A DNA stretch of 64,000 nt from Tissierella sp. (GTDB lineage: Bacteria > Bacillota > Clostridia > Tissierellales > Tissierellaceae), in NCBI RefSeq assembly GCF_029266915.1, contig NZ_JARIEF010000018.1, positions 62,001-126,000 on the forward strand. The letters are read 5' to 3'. A model generated the notes under the pieces. That model was not told where the DNA came from. It was given only the letters and a program-made list of their open reading frames with translations, and did no database searches. The translations under genes and the position numbers were made by a program. Shown here in pieces: positions 1 to 9,590 of this stretch; the first letter of the stretch is position 1; the number at the start of each line of letters is the position of its first letter.

Positions 1-594
1 CTCTTTGCAAGTTTATTTTTTGATTTTTCAAGAATGGAATTTTTAATTCTTTTATTTGCAGTTACACTTGTAATAGTTATGGAACTTATGAATACTGCTA
101 TAGAAAAAACGGTTGATATGATAACGGTTGAATACCATCCTCTGGCAAGGCTTGTAAAAGATATTGCAGCAGGAGCGGTACTTATTTCTGCTATGAATGC
201 TTTTTTAGTAGGATATTTATTGTTTTTTGATAGATTGAATACTCTTAGTGGGTTGATAATATTTAAGATAAGAAGTTCAAGCATTCATTTAACATTTGTA
301 AGTCTTATCTTAGTAGTGCTCTTAACAATAGGTCTCAAGGCTAGATTTTACAGGGGTCATGGAACCCATTTTCAAGGAGGTACAGTAAGCGGTCACTCGG
401 CTGTATCCTTTTGTATAGCCACAATAGTGGCGGTCTTATCAGAAAATATGCTTGTTATTACAATGACTTTTGCGCTGGCCTTGCTTGTGGGTGAGAGTAG
501 GATAGAAGGCAGAATCCACACTTTATCAGAAGTAATATTGGGTGCAATACTAGGAACTATAGTAGGAATTCTTATATTTCAAATTATTGGGTAA
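1..594 (+). CDS. dgkA: Diacylglycerol/undecaprenol kinase fused to PAP2-type phosphatase domain (5' partial)
   Basis: The reading frame is open from base 1, so the start lies upstream of the window. The visible protein begins with the conserved DgkA core (ELMNTAIEKTVDMIT, then a helix with HPLARLVKDIAAGAVL), which in the family phosphorylates undecaprenol or diacylglycerol at the inner membrane. It continues into a second membrane domain with PAP2 phosphatase features: TVSGH near residue 130 and SRIEGRIH followed by an acidic residue. Several hydrophobic segments fit an integral membrane protein. The fusion suggests one protein that both makes and removes a lipid phosphate. It is followed after 12 bases by a lipoprotein gene; in Firmicutes ybeY usually lies just upstream (inference). 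Confidence 0.85.
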   Translation, partial: LFASLFFDFSRMEFLILLFAVTLVIVMELMNTAIEKTVDMITVEYHPLARLVKDIAAGAVLISAMNAFLVGYLLFFDRLNTLSGLIIFKIRSSSIHLTFVSLILVVLLTIGLKARFYRGHGTHFQGGTVSGHSAVSFCIATIVAVLSENMLVITMTFALALLVGESRIEGRIHTLSEVILGAILGTIVGILIFQIIG

Positions 595-606
595 GGGAGA
601 TTTAGT

Positions 607-1683
607 ATGATAAAAATAAAAGGAAAATATTTACTGGTCTTATTAACTATATTGATAGCTTTGTCTGGATGTAAAAAAGAAGAGGCAGTCATAGAAAAAA
701 CTCCTGCTAGAGAAGATATTAAAGAAGAAAAATCTCAAGAAGCAGAAGATGAAGAAGAAACTGAGAAAGAGACGGAGGATTTAAGGGGAAAATCTATATC
801 ACCTTTAAGTGGAATATATGTAGAAGACGAAAAACTAGATAGAAGAGTAATGGGTATTATGTTTGATAATCATCCAAGCGCTAGATGGCAGGCTGGACTT
901 AAAGATGCAGAAGTTGTTTATGAGTATCAAGTAGAAGCTCCATATACAAGATATTTAGCGTTCTTTCTAAGTAATGATCCCGAGTTACTTGGACCACTTA
1001 GAAGTGCAAGGCCGTATTTTGTTACAAATATACTAGAATATGACGCTTTATACGTAAGAGTTGGGGGAAGCAGAGAAGCAGATGCTGATATATTAAAATA
1101 TAATATAGATCAAATAGATGCTAGAACTAGCAGTTCAAGCATTTTCTGGAGAAAATCTCATAAAAAAGCTCCAAACAACTTATATTCCGATATGAAAACA
1201 CTTAGAAGTCTAGCTGATGGAAAAGGGTTAAATGAGGCTGGAGATATAAATATATTTGAGTTTAATCTTTATGACAAAGATATTCAAGGCTCGCCAGCAA
1301 GGGAAATAAATATTAACTACAATTCTCAAAATAAAACGGATTACTTATATAATGAAGAAGAAAAACAATATTATAGAAAAAAAGACGGTCAAGATCATAT
1401 AGATGAAATAGATAAAAGTTATATAAAAGCTAAAAATATAATTATAAGAGAAGTCGAAACTAGGCCGCTTTCAGATGGCAAAAAGTTAGAAATGGATTTA
1501 CTAGGCAATGGAAAGGGTAAGTACATTACAAATGGAAATATAATCGATATAAACTGGACTAAAAAATCTAGAGAAGAAAAGACTCGCTATACTCTTTTAA
1601 GCGGACAAGAGTTAAAGTTAAACCCAGGAGTTACATTTATTCAGGTAGTAAATCCTAAAATGGAGATATTGATTAAAGAATAA
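607..1683 (+). CDS. DUF3048 (YerB-like) lipoprotein
   Basis: The N-terminus is a lipoprotein signal: basic start, hydrophobic stretch, then a lipobox ending LSGC (Cys near residue 22), so the protein should be lipid-anchored outside the membrane. An acidic, Glu-rich linker (about residues 25-60) leads into a DUF3048 domain recognisable by SPLSGIY, the MFDNHPSARWQAGL segment and GPLRSARPYF. The molecular function of this family is not established. It lies 12 bp after the dgkA-PAP2 gene and 13 bp before cdd, so it is probably co-transcribed with them. Insertion of a DUF3048 gene between dgkA and cdd is a local variant of a common Firmicute gene order. Confidence 0.85.
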   Translation: MIKIKGKYLLVLLTILIALSGCKKEEAVIEKTPAREDIKEEKSQEAEDEEETEKETEDLRGKSISPLSGIYVEDEKLDRRVMGIMFDNHPSARWQAGLKDAEVVYEYQVEAPYTRYLAFFLSNDPELLGPLRSARPYFVTNILEYDALYVRVGGSREADADILKYNIDQIDARTSSSSIFWRKSHKKAPNNLYSDMKTLRSLADGKGLNEAGDINIFEFNLYDKDIQGSPAREININYNSQNKTDYLYNEEEKQYYRKKDGQDHIDEIDKSYIKAKNIIIREVETRPLSDGKKLEMDLLGNGKGKYITNGNIIDINWTKKSREEKTRYTLLSGQELKLNPGVTFIQVVNPKMEILIKE

Positions 1684-1696
1684 TAGGAGGCATAAA

Positions 1697-2104
1697 ATGG
1701 ATGAAAAAGAATTAATAAAAAAAGCACTAGAAATTAAAGAACAAGCTTATGTACCTTATTCTAACTTTCATGTAGGAGCTGCCCTTCTTATGGAAGATGG
1801 AAAGGTTTATACGGGTTGCAATATAGAAATAGCATCCTATTCGCCCACTATATGTGCAGAGAGAACTGCTATCTTTAAAGCAGTATCAGAAGGGAGCAGG
1901 GATATAAAAGCTATAGCAATTGTAGGGGATGCAGGACTTACCTATCCTTGCGGAGTTTGCCGGCAGGTGATAAGAGAGTTTGGAAAAGATGCTAAGATAA
2001 TTATAGCAAAGACTGAAGATGACTATGAAACATACCAACTAGAAGACCTTCTTCCGCACAGTTTTGGGCCGGAAGATTTAAAAAAAATAGGAAGTGATAA
2101 ATAG
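1697..2104 (+). CDS. cdd: Cytidine deaminase
   Basis: Homotetrameric zinc enzyme that hydrolytically deaminates cytidine and deoxycytidine to uridine and deoxyuridine in pyrimidine salvage. The 135-residue length is standard. Visible motifs are the substrate-binding NFHVGAAL region, the catalytic CAERTA (zinc Cys and proton-shuttling Glu) and PCGVCRQ, which supplies the other two zinc cysteines. The start has a clear TAGGAGG SD seven bases upstream. The stop lies directly before the era start, which agrees with the conserved cdd-era-recO arrangement. Confidence 0.97.
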   Translation: MDEKELIKKALEIKEQAYVPYSNFHVGAALLMEDGKVYTGCNIEIASYSPTICAERTAIFKAVSEGSRDIKAIAIVGDAGLTYPCGVCRQVIREFGKDAKIIIAKTEDDYETYQLEDLLPHSFGPEDLKKIGSDK

Positions 2105-2105
2105 A

Positions 2106-2990
2106 ATGTATAAATCAGGATTTATAAGCGTTATAGGAAGACCGAATGTAGGAAAATCTACTCTTTTAAATGAAGTTATAGGAGAGAAAATATCAATTAT
2201 ATCAGACAAGCCACAAACTACTAGAAACAAGATACAACTTGTATATACAGGAGATGAGTTCCAATTAGTATTCTTGGATACACCAGGAATGCAGATGCCA
2301 AAAAATAAGCTTGGCGAGTATATGTTAAGAGCATCTAAAAGCACTCTACAAGAAGTAGATGTAGTTACCTTTATGGTTGATGAGAGTATGGATATTGGAA
2401 GTTTAGACAGTTATATAATAGATATATTAAAAGATGTTGAGACTCCTATCGTTTTATTGATAAATAAAATAGACAAAATGGAAAAAGAAGATGTCGCAAA
2501 ACTTATTCAAAAATATGCTGAAATGGAAATTTTTGAAGAAATAATACCAATATCTGCATTAAACAATGATAATATAGAGAGATATATAGAAGTTTTAAAA
2601 GGCTTGATCCCAAATGGACCTCAATATTTCCCGGAGGATATGATAACAGATCAACCAGAGAGATTTATAATATCAGAACTTATAAGGGAAAAAGCTTTAA
2701 TAAATTTAAAAGAAGAAGTGCCTCACGGTATATATGTGCATATAGATGATGTGAAAACCAGAAAAGATGGAGATTTAATGGATGTTTTTGCAACTATTTA
2801 CACTGAAAAAGAGTCTCATAAGGGTATAGTAATAGGTAAAAAAGGGCAGATGCTCAAGCATATAGGACAAACTGCAAGAGAAGATATCGAAAGACTTATG
2901 GGAACTAAAATAAATCTTCAGCTATGGGTAAAAGTAGAGAAAAACTGGAGAGAAAAGGATAATAAGGTTAAATATTTCGGATATAAATAA
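2106..2990 (+). CDS. era: GTPase Era
   Basis: Ras-like GTPase with a C-terminal KH domain that binds 16S rRNA and helps mature the 30S subunit. G1 (GRPNVGKST), G2 region (KPQTTRNK), G3 (DTPG) and G4 (NKID) are all present. The KH domain carries IGKKGQMLKHIG near the end. An upstream in-frame GTG at 2094 gives four more residues but sits inside the AGGAAGTG SD-like stretch. The ATG at 2106 gives MYKSGFISVIGRPN, the usual Era N-terminus, so it was chosen. It follows cdd with one base between stop and start. Confidence 0.96.
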   Translation: MYKSGFISVIGRPNVGKSTLLNEVIGEKISIISDKPQTTRNKIQLVYTGDEFQLVFLDTPGMQMPKNKLGEYMLRASKSTLQEVDVVTFMVDESMDIGSLDSYIIDILKDVETPIVLLINKIDKMEKEDVAKLIQKYAEMEIFEEIIPISALNNDNIERYIEVLKGLIPNGPQYFPEDMITDQPERFIISELIREKALINLKEEVPHGIYVHIDDVKTRKDGDLMDVFATIYTEKESHKGIVIGKKGQMLKHIGQTAREDIERLMGTKINLQLWVKVEKNWREKDNKVKYFGYK

Positions 2991-3067
2991 AAAGAGGTTT
3001 ATAAGTAAATAGTTAAATATAAGGATATGAGGAAAAATAAATTGATGCATATAAGTAGGGATAGAAT

Positions 3068-3814
3068 ATGATAAAAACAGAAGGTATTGTTTTAAGTGAG
3101 CTGAAGTTTAAAGATACCAGTAAAATTTTGAATATATATACAAAAGATTTAGGCAAAATACCTGTTATGGCCAAAGGAGCCTATAAGGCAAATTCTAAGC
3201 TGATGGCATCTACACAAGTGTTTTCTCAAAATGAATATATATTTCAAAAAGGTAAAACTTTCTACTATTTAAATCAGGGTAATATTATAGAATCTTATTA
3301 CAATATGAGAGAAAATGTAGAGAGATTTATCTATGGTTCTTATATCCTAGAGCTTATAGAAAAGTCTTCACCTGAAGAAGAAGCCAACTTAACACTTTTT
3401 TTGTTTTTAGAAAAAAGTTTGAGCACTCTATCTTCTCTTGAAGAAGGTTTTCTTAGGTTTATAGTAGCCTTTCAAGTTAAATTTGTTAGTTTTATAGGAT
3501 ACAAACCCTATCTAAATACCTGCGTTATCTGTAACAAAAAGCCAACTGACATTATAAGATGGAGTCATGCAGAGGGTGGGATTATCTGCAGTGATTGTTT
3601 TAACAGAGATATGAGTTCACAATATATAAGTCTAGAAGTATACAAGGCAATGGTAGAACTTCTCTATATATCTTATGAGGATTTAGAAGAAGTAGATATA
3701 AGTTTAGACAACCTAAAAAAGCTGCAAATATTATTAGAAAATTATATTCTATATAATATAGACAGAAAAGAATTTAATAGTTTTAAAATGATAGATATGT
3801 TGTTAGAAAGCTAA
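3068..3814 (+). CDS. recO: DNA repair protein RecO
   Basis: RecO anneals complementary strands and, with RecR, loads RecA on SSB-coated DNA. The N-terminal OB-fold is recognisable (EGIVLSELKFKDTSKILNIYTKDLGKIPVMAKGA is the family pattern, residues 5-38). The C-terminal part has a CxxC...CxxC zinc finger (CVIC near 153 and CSDC near 175). Length of 248 residues is normal. It sits 77 bp after era; the small yqzL gene found between era and recO in Bacillus is not evident here. Confidence 0.93.
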   Translation: MIKTEGIVLSELKFKDTSKILNIYTKDLGKIPVMAKGAYKANSKLMASTQVFSQNEYIFQKGKTFYYLNQGNIIESYYNMRENVERFIYGSYILELIEKSSPEEEANLTLFLFLEKSLSTLSSLEEGFLRFIVAFQVKFVSFIGYKPYLNTCVICNKKPTDIIRWSHAEGGIICSDCFNRDMSSQYISLEVYKAMVELLYISYEDLEEVDISLDNLKKLQILLENYILYNIDRKEFNSFKMIDMLLES

Positions 3815-3830
3815 AGATAGCCATTGAATA

Positions 3831-3859
3831 TTGACATTGAATAAATAATTTGTTAAATT
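3831..3859 (+). promoter_or_regulatory. Possible sigma-A promoter for glyQS
   Basis: TTGACA at 3831-3836 and TAAATT at 3854-3859 with a 17-base spacer. The -35 is a perfect match and the -10 is weak. It would start transcription about 95 bases before glyQ. Confidence 0.4.
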
Positions 3860-3904
3860 ATAAAAAGAAAAGTATAAAAAATTAGGAAAAGATATTAGAA
3901 ATAT

Positions 3905-3941
3905 AAGCCTTTTATAGATTAAATGTAAAAGGTTTTGTTTT
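3905..3941 (+). terminator. Hairpin with T-run between recO and glyQ
   Basis: AAGCCTTTTA (3905-3914) pairs imperfectly with TAAAAGGTTT (about 3926-3935) and is followed by TGTTTTCT. It may end the recO transcript. Because it lies downstream of the candidate promoter at 3831 and just before the glyQ SD, it could also attenuate glyQS. Confidence 0.5.
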
Positions 3942-3960
3942 CTAAATGAGGAGGATGTTT

Positions 3961-4848
3961 ATGTACTTTCAGGACATGATATTAAAGTTATATAATTATT
4001 GGGGTGAAAAAGGATGCACTATTATGGAGCCCTATGATATAGAAAAAGGTGCTGGAACGATGAGTCCTCATACTTTTTTAAGAGCGCTTGGACCGGAACC
4101 TTGGAAGATAATATATTTAGAGCCATCAAGAAGACCAGCAGACGCAAGGTATGGAGAAAACCCTAATAGGGTATATCAACATCATCAGATGCAGGTTATA
4201 TTAAAGCCATCACCTGAAGATGTACAGGACTTATATCTTGACAGTTTAAGAGCTATAGGAATAGATCCCCTAAAGCATGATATAAGATTTGTAGAAGATA
4301 ACTGGGAAGCACCTACCCTTGGAGCATGGGGACTAGGTTGGGAAGTGTGGCTTGATGGAATGGAGATTACACAATTTACTTATTTCCAGCAAGTAGGAGG
4401 AATAAACTGTGAGCTGGAGTCAGCAGAGCTTACTTACGGACTTGAAAGAATAGCTATGTACCTTCAAGACGTTGAAAATGTATTTGATATAAGATGGAAT
4501 GAAAACTTAACTTATGGTGATATATTCAACAAAGCAGAATACGAACATTCTGTATATAGTTTTGAACTTGCAAATATAGATACGCTCAAAGAACTATTTA
4601 CTATATATGAGGGAGAAGCTAAGGCTATATTGGAAAAAAGACTGGTAATGCCGGCTTATGATTATGTTTTAAAATGTTCACACGTCTTTAATGTACTCGA
4701 TGCAAGAGGTGCTCTTTCAGTTTCAGAAAGAACAAAGTATATCGGATGGGTAAGAGATCTGGCTAAAATTGTAGCCACCTGTTATGTGGAACAAAGGGAA
4801 GAATTAGGATTTCCCCTAATAAAGAAAGAAGGTGAAGTAAATGAATAA
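3961..4848 (+). CDS. glyQ: Glycine-tRNA ligase alpha subunit
   Basis: Catalytic alpha subunit of the bacterial alpha2-beta2 glycyl-tRNA synthetase. The family core is visible: [41 protein letters not shown] and [10 protein letters not shown], class II active-site segments. An in-frame ATG exists at 3946, but AGGAGG (3949-3954) sits inside that extension and is ideally placed for the ATG at 3961, giving [15 protein letters not shown], the normal family N-terminus. It overlaps glyS by 8 bases, so the two subunits are translationally coupled. Confidence 0.97.
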   Translation: MYFQDMILKLYNYWGEKGCTIMEPYDIEKGAGTMSPHTFLRALGPEPWKIIYLEPSRRPADARYGENPNRVYQHHQMQVILKPSPEDVQDLYLDSLRAIGIDPLKHDIRFVEDNWEAPTLGAWGLGWEVWLDGMEITQFTYFQQVGGINCELESAELTYGLERIAMYLQDVENVFDIRWNENLTYGDIFNKAEYEHSVYSFELANIDTLKELFTIYEGEAKAILEKRLVMPAYDYVLKCSHVFNVLDARGALSVSERTKYIGWVRDLAKIVATCYVEQREELGFPLIKKEGEVNE

Positions 4849-6913
4849 TACTTATTTACTTGAAATAGGAATAGAAGAAATTCCGGCCAGATATGTAAAA
4901 GATACCTTAATACAGCTGAAAGAGAAGTTTTCTAAACTTTTTAAAGAAGAAAAAATCAACTTTGAATCTATAGAAGTTTATTCTACTCCAAGAAGACTTG
5001 CAACTATTGTAAGAGGCCTTGAGGAAGAAAGAACTGAAAGTGTAGAAAAAGTAAAGGGACCTTCTAAAAAGATATCTCTCGATGAAGAGGGACAGCCTTC
5101 TAGGGCGCTTTCTGGATTTATGAAAGGACAAGGGCTGGAATTTAAAGATATATATTTTGAAGAATTTAAAGGCGAAGAATATGCCTATGCTGATATAACA
5201 AAACAAGGAAAAGAAATAAAAACAGTTATAGCAGATAGTGTATCAGACCTTATAAGAAGTATTAACTTTCCAAAGTCAATGAAATGGGGCGGAAAGAATA
5301 TTAGATTTGCGAGACCTATCAGATGGATAGTATCCCTTCTAGATAGTGAAATTATTCCATTTGAACTAGAGGGAATATCAGTAGGCAATAAGACTAGGGG
5401 ACATAGGTTTTTAGGAAGTTCAGATATAGTTTTAAAAGATGCTGAAGAATACCAAGAAGTTCTAAAAGAAAATTTTGTAATATTAGATCAGAAAGAAAGA
5501 AAAGAATTAATAAAATATGGAGCTGAAAGATTGGCTAAAGAAAAAGGCGGAAAACTTCTTCATGACGAAGCGCTTCTAGATGAAGTTACAAATCTAGTAG
5601 AGTATCCGACAGCAGTAATAGGAAGGATTAAAGAAGAATATCTGAAACTTCCAAAAGATGTTATAGTAACACCTATGAAAGAACATTTAAGATATTTCCC
5701 TGTGCTGGATACGAAAGACAGGCTTCTTCCGTATTTTATAACTGTTAGAAATGGAAATGATGAGCATATAGATATAGTTATAAAAGGAAATGAAAAAGTT
5801 TTAGGAGCAAGACTTGAAGATGCTAAATTCTTCTTTGAAGATGATATAAGTAAACCGTTAGAAGAATATGTTGAAGCACTTAAGAGTATAACTTTCCAAG
5901 AAAAGCTTGGAACTATATATGATAAAAGTGAGAGAATTGTAAAGTTAGGTGAAAAAATAGGAGAGTATTTAGAAGTTGGTGAACAAACAAATAAGAATAT
6001 CAGGCGAGCTGGATACTTATCAAAAGCTGATCTTACAACAAAAATGGTAACTGAATTTACTGAACTTCAGGGTAAGATTGGTATGGAATATGCAAAACAC
6101 TCTGGTGAAAACGAAGTGGTAAGTTTAGCCATATTTGAACAATACCTGCCAAGGTCCCTGGGCGACGATTTGCCTTCTACTACTGCAGGAGCGGTTCTAA
6201 GCATAGCTGACAAACTAGACTCTATATCAGGACTATTCGCTATTGGAATACATCCTACAGGTTCGCAAGATCCTTTTGCACTTAGAAGAAGTGCGAGAAT
6301 TATAAAGATTATACTAGATAAAAGATTGAATCTTTCACTTCAGGAATTAATACAATTTGCACTTTATATACAAGTTGAAGAAAATGGACTTACTTTTGAC
6401 TATGAAAAAGTTAAAAAAGAAATAACAGACTTCTTCTTAGGAAGAATAAAAAGCATGTTTGCCGATGACGGAATCAGATACGACATAATTGATGCTGTAA
6501 CTCAAGGTGAAATAGACGATATTTACGATATAAAAATCAAGGCAAACAAATTAAATGAATGGCTTGAGGACAAGGATACATCTGAAATTTTGTCTGCCTT
6601 TAATAGAGTGGCAACTTTAGCTAAAAACGCAGATTCTAGTGATGTACAAAGAGATTTGCTTTCCGAATATGGAAACAAGCTATTTGACAGCTATAATAGT
6701 ATTGAAGAGGAGACTTTAAACTCTATAGTCAAAAAAGAATATGATAGAGCGCTGGATCTTTTAACTAGCTTAAAAGAGCCAATAGATGGATTTTTAGACA
6801 ATACTATGATTATGGTAGAAGATGAAACTCTTAAGAATAATAGATTAGCTTTGTTGAAAAAAATATATGATACCATGATGAAAGTTTGTGACTTGTCTGT
6901 AATAGTTAACTGA
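4841..6913 (+). CDS. glyS: Glycine-tRNA ligase beta subunit
   Basis: Beta subunit of tetrameric GlyRS, required for tRNA-Gly recognition. The 690-residue length is normal. Family features include the opening [13 protein letters not shown], the STPRRLA segment, KSMKWG and the [10 protein letters not shown] motif near residue 476. The HD-like region is indicated by [11 protein letters not shown]. The C-terminal third is helical and DALR-like, as expected for anticodon binding. The start overlaps glyQ by 8 bases with AAGGTGA upstream. Confidence 0.96.
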   Translation: MNNTYLLEIGIEEIPARYVKDTLIQLKEKFSKLFKEEKINFESIEVYSTPRRLATIVRGLEEERTESVEKVKGPSKKISLDEEGQPSRALSGFMKGQGLEFKDIYFEEFKGEEYAYADITKQGKEIKTVIADSVSDLIRSINFPKSMKWGGKNIRFARPIRWIVSLLDSEIIPFELEGISVGNKTRGHRFLGSSDIVLKDAEEYQEVLKENFVILDQKERKELIKYGAERLAKEKGGKLLHDEALLDEVTNLVEYPTAVIGRIKEEYLKLPKDVIVTPMKEHLRYFPVLDTKDRLLPYFITVRNGNDEHIDIVIKGNEKVLGARLEDAKFFFEDDISKPLEEYVEALKSITFQEKLGTIYDKSERIVKLGEKIGEYLEVGEQTNKNIRRAGYLSKADLTTKMVTEFTELQGKIGMEYAKHSGENEVVSLAIFEQYLPRSLGDDLPSTTAGAVLSIADKLDSISGLFAIGIHPTGSQDPFALRRSARIIKIILDKRLNLSLQELIQFALYIQVEENGLTFDYEKVKKEITDFFLGRIKSMFADDGIRYDIIDAVTQGEIDDIYDIKIKANKLNEWLEDKDTSEILSAFNRVATLAKNADSSDVQRDLLSEYGNKLFDSYNSIEEETLNSIVKKEYDRALDLLTSLKEPIDGFLDNTMIMVEDETLKNNRLALLKKIYDTMMKVCDLSVIVN

Positions 6914-6938
6914 GGGTAAATATATTTTAAAATAGGTG

Positions 6939-7571
6939 GTGAGTCCAATACAATTCAGTAAAAGACAAGAGAAGATAATTGATATTGTTAAAGAAAACGA
7001 ACCTATCACTGGAGAAGAAATAGCTGGTAAACTAAACTTATCAAGAGGTACCTTGAGAACGGACCTAGCCCTTTTAACTATGATGGAAGTCTTAGATGCT
7101 AAACCTAGAGTTGGATATTTTTATATTGGAAAAACAAGTTTTAATGATATATACAAAAACTTAAAAGATATACTTGTAGAAGAAATATATTCTGTTCCTA
7201 TTGTATTAGAAGACACTACACTTATATATGATGTAGTAGTTAGTATGTTTGTAGATGATGTAGGTTCTATATTTCTTTCTAACAAGGGAGCACTTTCAGG
7301 AATAGTCTCTAGAAAAGATGTTATAAAGTTTATTATGGGCGGGAAAGATCTCTACAGCGTTCCGGTAAGCATTATAATGACCAGGATGCCTCATGTGCTT
7401 TACACAACAGCAGAAAAAAGTGCCCTAAGTGCGGCTAAAAAATTAGTAGAGAGCGAAGTAGACAGTATTCCGGTAGTAGAAGTTATAGAAGATGATAAAC
7501 TTCATGTGATAGGGCGGATTACAAAGACTAATATAACCAGGCTATTTGTAGAGCTTGGAGAAGATTTATAA
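6939..7571 (+). CDS. ccpN: CcpN-like HTH transcriptional regulator with tandem CBS domains
   Basis: About 210 residues: an N-terminal winged HTH (KRQEKIIDIVKENEPITGEEIAGKLNLSRGTLRTDLALLT) and two CBS domains, the second ending GRITKTNITRLF. This is the architecture of Bacillus CcpN/YqzB, which represses gluconeogenic genes in response to nucleotides. PpsR follows after 11 bases, fitting control of pyruvate/PEP metabolism. The start is uncertain. GTG at 6936 and 6939 lie within the SD-like AGGTGGTGA (6934-6942); that SD is best spaced for an ATA codon at 6948. GTG 6939 is listed because it aligns with the family N-terminus. Confidence 0.88.
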   Translation: MSPIQFSKRQEKIIDIVKENEPITGEEIAGKLNLSRGTLRTDLALLTMMEVLDAKPRVGYFYIGKTSFNDIYKNLKDILVEEIYSVPIVLEDTTLIYDVVVSMFVDDVGSIFLSNKGALSGIVSRKDVIKFIMGGKDLYSVPVSIIMTRMPHVLYTTAEKSALSAAKKLVESEVDSIPVVEVIEDDKLHVIGRITKTNITRLFVELGEDL

Positions 7572-7582
7572 GGAGGATTTTA

Positions 7583-8392
7583 GTGGATAGAAAACTTGCT
7601 ATTTATGTTATATCAGACTCTATAGGAGAAACAGGAGAGCTAATTGCAAGAGCAGCAGTAAGACAGTTTACCGAAGACTATGAAATTAAAAGATATCCCT
7701 ATATCGTAAGCGAAGATCAAATAAAAGATATATTTGATGAAGCAGAGATAGGAAAAAGTCTTATTATTTATACAACTGTTTCGGAAAAAACAAGAGATTT
7801 TATAGAAGAAAAAGGCAAAGAAAGAGGAATACCAACTGTAGATGTTATGACTCCTCCTTTGGTTGCTTTAGAAAACACTTTAAAAATGTCTCCTAAAAGA
7901 GAATCTGGAATAATTAGAAGACTGGATGAAGATTATTTTAAAAAAGTAGAAGCAGTAGAGTTTGCCGTAAAGTATGATGATGGAAAAGACGCTAGAGGAG
8001 TAAAAAAAGCGGATATATGCTTAGTAGGTGTTTCTAGAACTTCTAAAACACCACTATCTATGTATTTGGCTCATAAAAATTATAAAGTAGCAAATGTTCC
8101 TCTGGTTCCTGAAGTTATGCCGCCTAAAGAGTTATTTGAAAAAGATAAAAGAAAAATAATAGGCCTAGTAGCAGACCCCTATAAATTAAATGAAATCAGA
8201 AAAGAAAGACTTAAGACACTTGGACTTAATTTTACAGCTAACTATGCTAATGTTGAGCGAATTAACCTTGAACTGGAATACTCCAGAGAAATAATGAAAA
8301 AATTAGATTGTATAGTTATAGATGTTTCAAGTCGCGCGATAGAAGAAACGGCAGGAATGATATTAGAATATATAGCAAGCGTAAAAGATTAA
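7583..8392 (+). CDS. ppsR: Pyruvate,phosphate dikinase / PEP synthase regulatory kinase-phosphorylase
   Basis: DUF299 family bifunctional enzyme that inactivates its target dikinase by ADP-dependent threonine phosphorylation and reactivates it by Pi-dependent dephosphorylation. The family signatures are present: the start YVISDSIGETGE and the P-loop-like GVSRTSKTPLSMYLAHKNYK near residue 150, followed by PLVPEV. A GTG start is supported by AAGGAGG six bases upstream. In many Clostridia the target gene ppdK lies next door; here it does not, and a terminator directly follows. The likely target is pyruvate,phosphate dikinase encoded elsewhere (inference). Confidence 0.95.
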   Translation: MDRKLAIYVISDSIGETGELIARAAVRQFTEDYEIKRYPYIVSEDQIKDIFDEAEIGKSLIIYTTVSEKTRDFIEEKGKERGIPTVDVMTPPLVALENTLKMSPKRESGIIRRLDEDYFKKVEAVEFAVKYDDGKDARGVKKADICLVGVSRTSKTPLSMYLAHKNYKVANVPLVPEVMPPKELFEKDKRKIIGLVADPYKLNEIRKERLKTLGLNFTANYANVERINLELEYSREIMKKLDCIVIDVSSRAIEETAGMILEYIASVKD

Positions 8393-8395
8393 CTC

Positions 8396-8434
8396 CTAAA
8401 AGAAGTGTTTTATAAAACACTTCTTTTAGTTTGT
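8396..8434 (+). terminator. Intrinsic terminator after ppsR
   Basis: Near-perfect stem of about 16 bp: CTAAAAGAAGTGTTTT from 8396 pairs with AAAACACTTCTTTTAG ending at 8429, followed by TTTGTT. It ends the glyQS-ccpN-ppsR unit. Confidence 0.85.
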
Positions 8435-8541
8435 TAAAAAGTTTAAAAAATAAAGGAAATAAAGAATCTATGTAGAATATATAGATAAGAGGAAAATTTA
8501 AATACTCAAAAAAGATACTACTGATGAAAGAAGGAATAAAA

Positions 8542-9558
8542 ATGAAGATCAGAGAACAAATTGAACAAAGAGAAAAAGAAATTTTGTCTCCTTTCGCATC
8601 TCTCGCTTCGAATTCCAAAGGTAGAAAAGTATTTGAAGAAAAATGTGAAATAAGAACAGAATATCAAAGAGATCGAGATAGAATAATTCATTCTAAAGCT
8701 TTCAGGCGTTTAAAGCATAAGACACAAGTTTTTATAGCTCCAGAAGGAGACCATTTTAGAACCAGGTTAACCCATACTTTAGAAGTTGCTCAAATAGGAA
8801 GAACTATTGCAAGGGCTCTGAGATTAAATGAAGATTTAGTTGAAGCTATAAGTTTGGGTCATGACTTAGGGCATACTCCATTTGGACATACTGGGGAGGC
8901 TATACTTAACAAGCTGCATCCGGATGGATTCAAGCATTATAAGCAAAGTTTAAGGGTTGTAGATTTCCTGGAAAGCAATAAAAATAGACATGGCTTAAAC
9001 TTGACTTATGAAGTTAGAGAAGGTATAATAAACCATTCTGGAAAAAGACCAAGCAAGAGTTTAGAAGGACAAATAGTCAAGTTTTCAGATAGAATTGCCT
9101 ACATTAATCATGACATAGATGATGCTATAAGAGCTGGTATAATAGACGAAAAAGACTTGCCAAAAGATTGTATAAAAATCTTAGGCTCCTCGCATGGAGT
9201 CCGTATAAATAATATGATTGTTGACATAGTAGCTAATAGTCTGGATCAAGAAAAAATAAGTATGAGCTCTGAAATAGAAGAGAAAACAGAGAAGCTGAGA
9301 GAGTATATGTTTGAAAATGTATATTATAATGCGATAGCAAAATCAGAAGAGAAGAAGGCAGAATATATAATAAAAGAACTTTATAAATTTTACATTAACA
9401 ATCCTAAAGAGTTACCTATTGAATATCAATATTCTTATTTAGAAGAGAAGTTTTCTATAGAAGATAGAATATGTGATTATATAGCAGGTATGACTGATAG
9501 ATATGTAATACACATATTTACAAATCTGTTTGTTCCCAAACCCTGGGAGAAATATTAA
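8542..9558 (+). CDS. dgt: Deoxyguanosinetriphosphate triphosphohydrolase-like protein
   Basis: HD-domain hydrolase that converts dGTP, or dNTPs more generally, to deoxynucleoside and tripolyphosphate. The metal-binding HD motif is clear: [10 protein letters not shown], then [15 protein letters not shown] and further His/Asp residues in [14 protein letters not shown]. It begins with the family-typical [16 protein letters not shown] segment followed by [27 protein letters not shown]. An upstream ATG at 8524 is less likely because AGAAGGA (8529-8535) is well placed for the ATG at 8542. It leads into dnaG, a common Firmicute adjacency. Confidence 0.94.
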   Translation: MKIREQIEQREKEILSPFASLASNSKGRKVFEEKCEIRTEYQRDRDRIIHSKAFRRLKHKTQVFIAPEGDHFRTRLTHTLEVAQIGRTIARALRLNEDLVEAISLGHDLGHTPFGHTGEAILNKLHPDGFKHYKQSLRVVDFLESNKNRHGLNLTYEVREGIINHSGKRPSKSLEGQIVKFSDRIAYINHDIDDAIRAGIIDEKDLPKDCIKILGSSHGVRINNMIVDIVANSLDQEKISMSSEIEEKTEKLREYMFENVYYNAIAKSEEKKAEYIIKELYKFYINNPKELPIEYQYSYLEEKFSIEDRICDYIAGMTDRYVIHIFTNLFVPKPWEKY

Positions 9559-9590
9559 ATAGTAGGTGAATATTAAGGTGATGATAGAAA

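Noticed and set aside
3027-3071. A 14-codon ORF ending in ATGA overlap with the recO start, in the place where Bacillus has yqzL.
   Set aside because: Sequence does not resemble YqzL and the SD is weak; it may be chance or a coupling element, not a supported gene.
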